From: an uncultured Collinsella sp.
GTDB lineage: Bacteria > Actinomycetota > Coriobacteriia > Coriobacteriales > Coriobacteriaceae
Reading direction: 5' to 3'
DNA: 10,201 nt
NCBI GenBank assembly: GCA_900549135.1
Contig: URNI01000066.1
Location: 1 to 10,201, forward strand
Shown here: piece by piece, positions 6,127 through 10,201 of the stretch
Layout: every line of letters begins with the position of its first letter
Position numbering within the stretch: position 1 is the first letter of the stretch
Position numbers and translations under genes: made by a program
The notes under the pieces: model-generated
What the model saw: only the letters and a program-made list of their open reading frames with translations
Database searches by the model: none
Told to the model about the DNA's origin: nothing

Positions 6127-6965
6127 TGAAACGCGATAAGGTTATCAACCGCGCGCTCTCGATTTTCTTTACGATTCTGTCGCTCGCGTGGATCTACCCC
6201 GTGTTCATGATTGCGCTCAATTCCTTTAAAAAGGCGACCGCAATCAGCACCACCACGGCATTCGATCTGCTCACGCCCGAGACGTTCAACGGCCTCGCAA
6301 ACTACATGCACGCCCTTAACGAGCAGGGCTTTGCCTCGGCATTTATGTACTCGCTCATCATCACGGTCACGTCGGTCGTACTGATCTTGGTGTGCTGCTC
6401 CATGTGCGCTTGGTACGTGGTTCGTGTCAACAACAAGATCTCGAACTTCTTCTATTACCTGTTCGTGTTCTCGATGGTCGTGCCGTTCCAGATGCTCATG
6501 TTCACGCTGTCCAATTTGGCGGACCGCATCGGCTTTAATACGCCGTTCAACATCTGCTTTATCTACCTCGGCTTTGGCGCGGGCCTGGCGGTCTTTATGT
6601 TCGCCGGTTTTGTAAAGAACATCCCGCTCGAGATCGAGGAGGCGGCCATGATTGATGGCTGCAACCCGGTCCAGGTGTTCTTTAAGATCGTCCTTCCCAT
6701 CATGAAGCCCACCTATCTTTCGGTCGGCATCCTCGAGACCATGTGGGTCTGGAACGACTATCTGCTGCCCTACCTTACGCTCGACTCCACCAAGTACAAG
6801 ACCATTCCTATCTTGATCCAGTACTTCCGCGGCGGCTACGGCCACGTCGAGCTCGGCCCCATGATGGCTTGCATCATGATGGTCGTTATCCCCATCGTCA
6901 TCATGTACATCCTCTGCCAGAAGTACATTATCGACGGCGTGGTGGCAGGTGCCGTCAAGGGCTAA
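6126..6965 (+). CDS. Sugar ABC transporter permease, MalG/UgpE type
   Basis: This 279-residue membrane protein is the second half of the channel. It has about six hydrophobic segments. The EAA loop is IPLEIEEAAMIDGCNPVQVF...LP (166-191, with EAA at 172-174 and G178), followed by the family motif WNDYLLPYL (209-217). It ends in QKYIIDGVVAGAVKG, the usual MalG-family tail. An ideal Shine-Dalgarno, AAGGAGGTG, lies inside the end of the preceding permease gene, and the two genes overlap by one base, so the subunits are probably made in equal amounts. A 68-base gap with a hairpin separates it from the ATPase gene. Confidence 0.94.
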   Translation: MKRDKVINRALSIFFTILSLAWIYPVFMIALNSFKKATAISTTTAFDLLTPETFNGLANYMHALNEQGFASAFMYSLIITVTSVVLILVCCSMCAWYVVRVNNKISNFFYYLFVFSMVVPFQMLMFTLSNLADRIGFNTPFNICFIYLGFGAGLAVFMFAGFVKNIPLEIEEAAMIDGCNPVQVFFKIVLPIMKPTYLSVGILETMWVWNDYLLPYLTLDSTKYKTIPILIQYFRGGYGHVELGPMMACIMMVVIPIVIMYILCQKYIIDGVVAGAVKG

Positions 6966-6989
6966 TGCCGTAACTGTTTTGCAAGTTTC

Positions 6990-7016
6990 TGCGGCGCCCC
7001 TCAGCGCGGCGCCGCA
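6990..7016 (+). other. Intercistronic stem-loop between second permease and ATPase genes
   Basis: TGCGGCGCC (6990-6998) and GGCGCCGCA (7008-7016) form a 9-bp stem with a 9-base loop. As at the earlier hairpin, it is followed at once by GCATAT and GAAAGG (here GCATATCGAAAGG), which is the ribosome site of the next gene. No T-tract follows. It may stabilise or segment the operon mRNA. Confidence 0.7.
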
Positions 7017-7033
7017 TATCGAAAGGTAGAGAC

Positions 7034-8233
7034 ATGGCCGAGATCGTTCTCAAACATGTTCAGAAGGTGTATCCCAACAACGAGTCAAAAAAGAAAGGCT
7101 TCTTTGGCAAAAAGAAGAAGACCGAGGAGAAGAAGCACAACCTCAAGGTTACCGAGGACGGTGTGCTCGCTGTAGAGGACTTCAACCTCACCGTTCACGA
7201 CCAGGAGTTCGTCGTCCTCGTTGGCCCCTCTGGCTGCGGTAAGTCCACGACGATGCGCATGGTCGCCGGCCTGGAGGACATTACCTCGGGCGATGTGCTC
7301 ATCGACGGCAAGCGTGTCAACGACGTGGCGCCCAAGGACCGCGACATCGCCATGGTGTTCCAGAGCTACGCTCTGTACCCCAATATGACGGTGTACGAGA
7401 ACATGGCATTTACGCTCGAGCTCAAGAAGGTTCCCAAGGACGAGATCGACCGCAAGGTTCGCTCTGCTGCCGAGATTCTGGGCATTACCGAGTACCTCGA
7501 CCGTAAGCCCAAGGCGCTCTCCGGCGGCCAGCGCCAGCGTGTCGCTATCGGCCGCGCCATCGTGCGTGACCCCAAGGTCTTCCTGATGGACGAGCCGCTG
7601 TCCAACCTGGACGCCAAGCTTCGTAACCAGATGCGTGCCGAGCTCATTAAGCTGCGCCACGAGATCAAGGGCACGTTCATTTATGTTACTCACGACCAGA
7701 CCGAGGCCATGACCCTTGGCGACCGTATCGTGGTCATGAAGGACGGCGTCGTCCAGCAGATCGCCACGCCGCAGGAGGTCTTCAACCATCCCGCGAACAT
7801 CTTCGTCGCCGGCTTCATCGGCGTGCCGCAGATGAACTTCTTCGATGCCCAGCTGGTGCGCTCGGGCAACGGCTTTACCGTCAAGACCGAGGATATGAAC
7901 GTGGCGCTCGCCCCCGAGACCTGCGCTCAGCTTGCCCTCAACTGGGGCGGCGGCGACGTGAAGGAGATCACGGCCGGCGTGCGCCCCGAGCAGATTCTGC
8001 TTGCCGACAAGGACGAGGAGGGCGCGCTCCAGGGTACCGTCGAGGTGACCGAGCTCATGGGTTCGACCGAGCATGTCCACGTGACCGCTCCCGACGGCCA
8101 GTTTGTTCTGATTATCCCCGTCGTCGACCTCGAGGCCAAGGGCGCGCTCAAGGCTGGCGACACCATCTGGTTCAAGTTCGAGAAGAACGCGACCCATCTC
8201 TTCGATAAGGTCTCTGGCAAGAACCTTATCTAG
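7034..8233 (+). CDS. ugpC: Sugar ABC transporter ATP-binding protein, MsmK/MalK/UgpC family
   Basis: This 399-residue cytoplasmic ATPase powers the importer. Visible motifs are Walker A GPSGCGKS (64-71), Q-loop Q110 in VFQSYALYPNMTVYENM, signature LSGGQRQ (162-168), Walker B VFLMDEP (182-188), and the switch histidine H220 in VTHDQ. The C-terminal part from about 260 is the TOBE/MalK regulatory region that contacts regulators or sugars. The symbol is a family label used in automatic annotation and does not imply glycerol-phosphate transport. One oddity is a lysine-rich insertion at about residues 18-43 (KKK, KKKK and EEKK clusters) between the first strand and VEDFNLTV; related MsmK proteins go from YPN to the VEDF segment within a few residues. 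GAAAGG precedes the ATG by 7 bases. The gene may serve only this importer or be shared with others, as is known for MsmK/MsmX. Confidence 0.95.
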   Translation: MAEIVLKHVQKVYPNNESKKKGFFGKKKKTEEKKHNLKVTEDGVLAVEDFNLTVHDQEFVVLVGPSGCGKSTTMRMVAGLEDITSGDVLIDGKRVNDVAPKDRDIAMVFQSYALYPNMTVYENMAFTLELKKVPKDEIDRKVRSAAEILGITEYLDRKPKALSGGQRQRVAIGRAIVRDPKVFLMDEPLSNLDAKLRNQMRAELIKLRHEIKGTFIYVTHDQTEAMTLGDRIVVMKDGVVQQIATPQEVFNHPANIFVAGFIGVPQMNFFDAQLVRSGNGFTVKTEDMNVALAPETCAQLALNWGGGDVKEITAGVRPEQILLADKDEEGALQGTVEVTELMGSTEHVHVTAPDGQFVLIIPVVDLEAKGALKAGDTIWFKFEKNATHLFDKVSGKNLI

Positions 8234-8301
8234 GCCCGGTGCATCCAGGCCCTCCCTTTGGGCGACTGCGGTATTGCCATCCTTTTGCCGCGGTCACATA
8301 T

Positions 8302-8345
8302 AAGGCTCCCCTCCCGTCCACTGGGCGAGAGGGGAGCCTTTCTTT
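8302..8345 (+). terminator. Intrinsic terminator of the ABC importer operon
   Basis: AAGGCTCCCCTC (8302-8313) pairs perfectly with GAGGGGAGCCTT (8329-8340), 12 bp, and is followed by TTCTTT. The 15-base loop contains a possible inner CCC/GGG pairing. It lies about 70 bases after the ATPase stop codon and marks the end of the operon. Confidence 0.88.
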
Positions 8346-8372
8346 GTGTTGGGATTGTCTGACCGGTCGTTT

Positions 8373-8429
8373 GTCTCGATCTGTAACGGGTAGGGCCGAT
8401 TTCGGACGTTAGATGTTACAGATCGAGAC
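8373..8429. repeat. Palindromic unit 1 of a three-unit array
   Basis: The arms GTCTCGATCTGTAAC (8373-8387) and GTTACAGATCGAGAC (8415-8429) are a perfect 15-bp inverted repeat around a 27-base centre. The centre contains CCGA/TCGG, which could form a small inner hairpin. No T-tract follows, so it is not an ordinary terminator. It lies between two convergent, terminated transcription units. Confidence 0.9.
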
Positions 8430-8452
8430 GGTTCCGCTGAGCTAACCATTTC

Positions 8453-8509
8453 ATCTAAATCTGTAACACCAAAGGTGAATTTCAGCTGCTAGATGTTACA
8501 GACTGAGAT
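8453..8509. repeat. Palindromic unit 2 of a three-unit array
   Basis: The arms ATCTAAATCTGTAAC (8453-8467) and GTTACAGACTGAGAT (8495-8509) pair with two mismatches around a centre of exactly 27 bases. This unit is the most diverged of the three. The core ATCTGTAAC / GTTACAGA is kept, and the end of the centre (TAGAT) matches unit 1. It begins 80 bases after unit 1. Confidence 0.85.
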
Positions 8510-8533
8510 AAACCCAAGGGAAGGGGCCGGTAT

Positions 8534-8590
8534 GTCTCAATCTGTAACAGCTGGGACCGTTTTTACCGAGTAGCTGTTACAGATCGAGAT
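8534..8590. repeat. Palindromic unit 3 of a three-unit array
   Basis: The arms GTCTCAATCTGTAAC (8534-8548) and GTTACAGATCGAGAT (8576-8590) pair apart from one mismatch and one G-T pair, around a 27-base centre. Pairing extends inward by AGCT on both sides, giving a stem of about 19 bp. It begins 81 bases after unit 2, keeping the same period. Confidence 0.88.
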
Positions 8591-8629
8591 TGTTTGGCCG
8601 AGTTGGGTCACAGGGTAACGTGCGGGCAC

Positions 8630-8662
8630 AAAAAACGGAGCCGTGTTGCCACGACTCCGTTT
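8630..8662 (-). terminator. glgP: Intrinsic terminator of the glycogen phosphorylase gene
   Basis: Read on the minus strand, AAACGGAG/CTCCGTTT (outer arms 8655-8662 and 8633-8640) and an inner CGTG/CACG stem with a 4-base loop are followed by a run of T (A's at 8630-8635 on the plus strand). It lies about 30 bases beyond the phosphorylase stop codon and prevents read-through into the palindrome array. Confidence 0.88.
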
Positions 8663-8690
8663 CTCAAAAGGATGGGTAAGGGAAGCGAAA

Positions 8691-10201
8691 TTAGTTCAGG
8701 TGCCAGATCTCGTCGTTGTACTGGGAAATGGTGCGGTCGGACGAGAAGGTGCCGGCGTTGGTAATATTGATGAGCGTCTTGCGCATCCAGGTGTCCTGGT
8801 CCTCATAGTCGGCCAGCACGCGCTCCTTGGTCTGGATGTACTCCTCGATGTCGAGCAGGGCCATAAACCAGTCCTTGCCCTTAATGTCGTCGTGCAGGCG
8901 CTGCAGGCGCTCGGCGTTGCCGGTCGCCATAAAGGCGGGGTTGGTGATAAAGTCCACCAGCAGCTTGATACCGGGCTTGCGGTAGAGCACACCGGCGTCA
9001 TAGGTGCCGTCGGCGTAGAGCTGCTCGACCTGTTTGGACGAGGCACCAAAGGTATAGATGTTCTCGTCGCCCACGAGCTCGGCAATCTCCACGTTGGCAC
9101 CGTCGAGCGTGCACAGGGTTAGGGCGCCGTTGAGCATGAACTTCATGTTGGAGGTGCCGCTCGCCTCCTTGGAGGCCAGGCTGATCTGCTCGGAGATATC
9201 AGCGGCGGGGATCACGCGCTCGGCGGCGGTGACGTTGTAGTTCTCGATCATGACAACCTGCAGGTAGGGAGCCACGTCGGGGTCGTTTGCAATCCACTGC
9301 GACAGCGTCAGAATCAGATGGATGATGTCCTGCGCGATAGTGTAGGCAGGTGCCGCCTTGCCGCCAAAGATGATGGTGACGGGGTGCTTAGGTCTGTTGC
9401 CGTTCTTGATATCGAGGTACTTCCAGATGATGTAGAGCGCGAGCATCTGCTGACGCTTGTACTCGTGGATGCGCTTGACCTGGACGTCGATGATGGCGTT
9501 GGAGGGAATGGTCACGCCCTGCTCGAGCGCCATGAACTGGCGCATGATGGCCTTGGCCTCGACCTTGGTGGAGGCCAGGCGCTCAAGAACGTCCTTGTCG
9601 TCGGCGAACTTGGCGAGTTTGCTCAGATCGCCGGTGCTGCGCCAGTCGGTGCCGATCACATCGTCGAGCAGGCTGGCGAGCGCGGGGTTGGCCCCATGGA
9701 TCCAGCGGCGGAAGGTGATGCCGTTGGTCTTGTTGGAGAACTTCTTGGGATAGATCTCGTAGAACGGATGAAGCTCGGTGTCCTCCAGGATCTTGGTGTG
9801 GAGGGCGGCTACGCCGTTGATGGAGAAGCCAAAGTGGATGTCCATGTGGGCCATGTGGACGGTGTCGTGCTCGTCGATGATGGCGACGCGCGGGTCATCG
9901 TGCTCGGCCTTCGCGACCTCATCGAGCTTGACGATAATGTCGGCGATGGCAGGGGAGACCTTCTGCAGGCTGGCGAGCGGCCACTTCTCGAGCGCCTCGG
10001 CAAGAATCGTGTGGTTAGTGTAGGCGACCATGGAGCGTACGATGGTCACGGCCTCGTCAAACTCGATGCCATGCTCGGTGGTGAGCAAGCGAATGAGCTC
10101 GGGGATGACCATGGTGGGGTGCGTGTCGTTAATTTGGACCACGGCATAGTCGGCCAGATCGTGCAGGTTGCTGCCGCGCTCGACGGCCTCGTCGATCAGG
10201 A
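8691..10201 (-). CDS. glgP: Glycogen/maltodextrin phosphorylase, C-terminal part (cut by window edge)
   Basis: This enzyme releases glucose-1-phosphate from the ends of alpha-1,4-glucan chains using phosphate and pyridoxal phosphate (GT35 family), in the cytoplasm. About 503 residues are visible of a protein normally around 800. The frame continues to the right edge without a start: a possible GTG at 10142 is internal, because the upstream in-frame residues (HDLADYAVVQINDTHP) are still phosphorylase-like. Visible family signatures include QINDTHPT, FSINGVAALH, KKFSNKTNGITFRRW, VKRIHEYKRQ, IFGGKAAPAY and EASGTSNMKFMLNGA. The last contains the lysine that binds pyridoxal phosphate (codon 9141-9143) and DGANVEI follows it. 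The gene converges on the ABC operon and has its own terminator. Its promoter lies outside the window, so coregulation with the importer cannot be judged. Distinguishing glycogen from maltodextrin preference is not possible from sequence alone. Confidence 0.95.
   Translation of the reverse strand, partial: LIDEAVERGSNLHDLADYAVVQINDTHPTMVIPELIRLLTTEHGIEFDEAVTIVRSMVAYTNHTILAEALEKWPLASLQKVSPAIADIIVKLDEVAKAEHDDPRVAIIDEHDTVHMAHMDIHFGFSINGVAALHTKILEDTELHPFYEIYPKKFSNKTNGITFRRWIHGANPALASLLDDVIGTDWRSTGDLSKLAKFADDKDVLERLASTKVEAKAIMRQFMALEQGVTIPSNAIIDVQVKRIHEYKRQQMLALYIIWKYLDIKNGNRPKHPVTIIFGGKAAPAYTIAQDIIHLILTLSQWIANDPDVAPYLQVVMIENYNVTAAERVIPAADISEQISLASKEASGTSNMKFMLNGALTLCTLDGANVEIAELVGDENIYTFGASSKQVEQLYADGTYDAGVLYRKPGIKLLVDFITNPAFMATGNAERLQRLHDDIKGKDWFMALLDIEEYIQTKERVLADYEDQDTWMRKTLINITNAGTFSSDRTISQYNDEIWHLN

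Noticed and set aside
7085..8197. Open frame of 370 codons on the minus strand across the ATPase gene
   Set aside because: Same cause: the plus-strand frame carries every ABC ATPase motif, while the minus-strand product is Leu/Val/His/Asp-rich with no recognisable domain.
8373..8590. CRISPR array
   Set aside because: Units are 57-bp palindromes that differ from one another, there are only three, the gaps are 23-24 bp, and no cas gene is present. The geometry does not fit direct repeats with unique spacers.
8373..8590. Series of ordinary intrinsic terminators
   Set aside because: None of the three palindromes is followed by a T-tract on either strand, and both flanking operons already have their own terminators (8302-8345 and 8630-8662).
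8691..10142. Complete phosphorylase gene starting at GTG 10142
   Set aside because: The reading frame continues upstream to the window edge with phosphorylase-like residues, and the family needs about 300 further N-terminal residues, so this GTG is internal.

Overview
The window looks like chromosomal DNA of a GC-rich, sugar-fermenting actinobacterium of the Coriobacteriia, most likely Collinsella or a close relative. This is inferred from overall style: PTS and ABC sugar uptake side by side, strong Shine-Dalgarno sites, a short twin-arginine lipoprotein leader and C/G-ending codons. No rRNA or other taxonomic marker is present. There are seven protein genes, all for carbohydrate uptake or use. 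There are no tRNAs, rRNAs, CRISPR arrays, integrases or insertion sequences.

Layout. Positions 1-161 are an edge segment with no convincing gene. A minus-strand gene (162-2612) encodes an alpha-glucoside-type PTS permease in the order EIIC-EIIB with a complete HAD-family phosphatase fused to its C-terminus. A 229-bp divergent control region separates it from a plus-strand GntR/HutC regulator resembling TreR (2842-3561), which ends in a strong bidirectional terminator (3600-3653). A 200-bp control region then precedes a four-gene ABC sugar importer operon: lipoprotein binding protein (3868-5184), two permeases (5272-6126, 6126-6965) and a MsmK/UgpC-type ATPase (7034-8233). A terminator closes the operon at about 8302-8345. 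A gene-free stretch (8346-8629) holds three evenly spaced 57-bp palindromic units of unknown function. A convergent glycogen/maltodextrin phosphorylase gene (8691 to the right edge, minus strand, cut by the window) has its own terminator at 8630-8662.

How the parts may work together. Four copies of a TTGTTTAAACAA-like palindrome, the half-site type expected for TreR-like regulators, lie upstream of the PTS gene, the regulator gene and the ABC operon. All three units are therefore probably controlled by the local GntR protein. In Bacillus subtilis TreR the inducer is a phosphorylated disaccharide; here the PTS protein would make such a compound and its fused phosphatase could remove the phosphate again. 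This suggests, but does not prove, a self-limiting uptake and signalling module for alpha-linked glucosides, with the ABC importer as a second, phosphorylation-free route and the phosphorylase acting on glucan chains. The most novel items are the EIICB-phosphatase fusion and the three-unit palindrome array.
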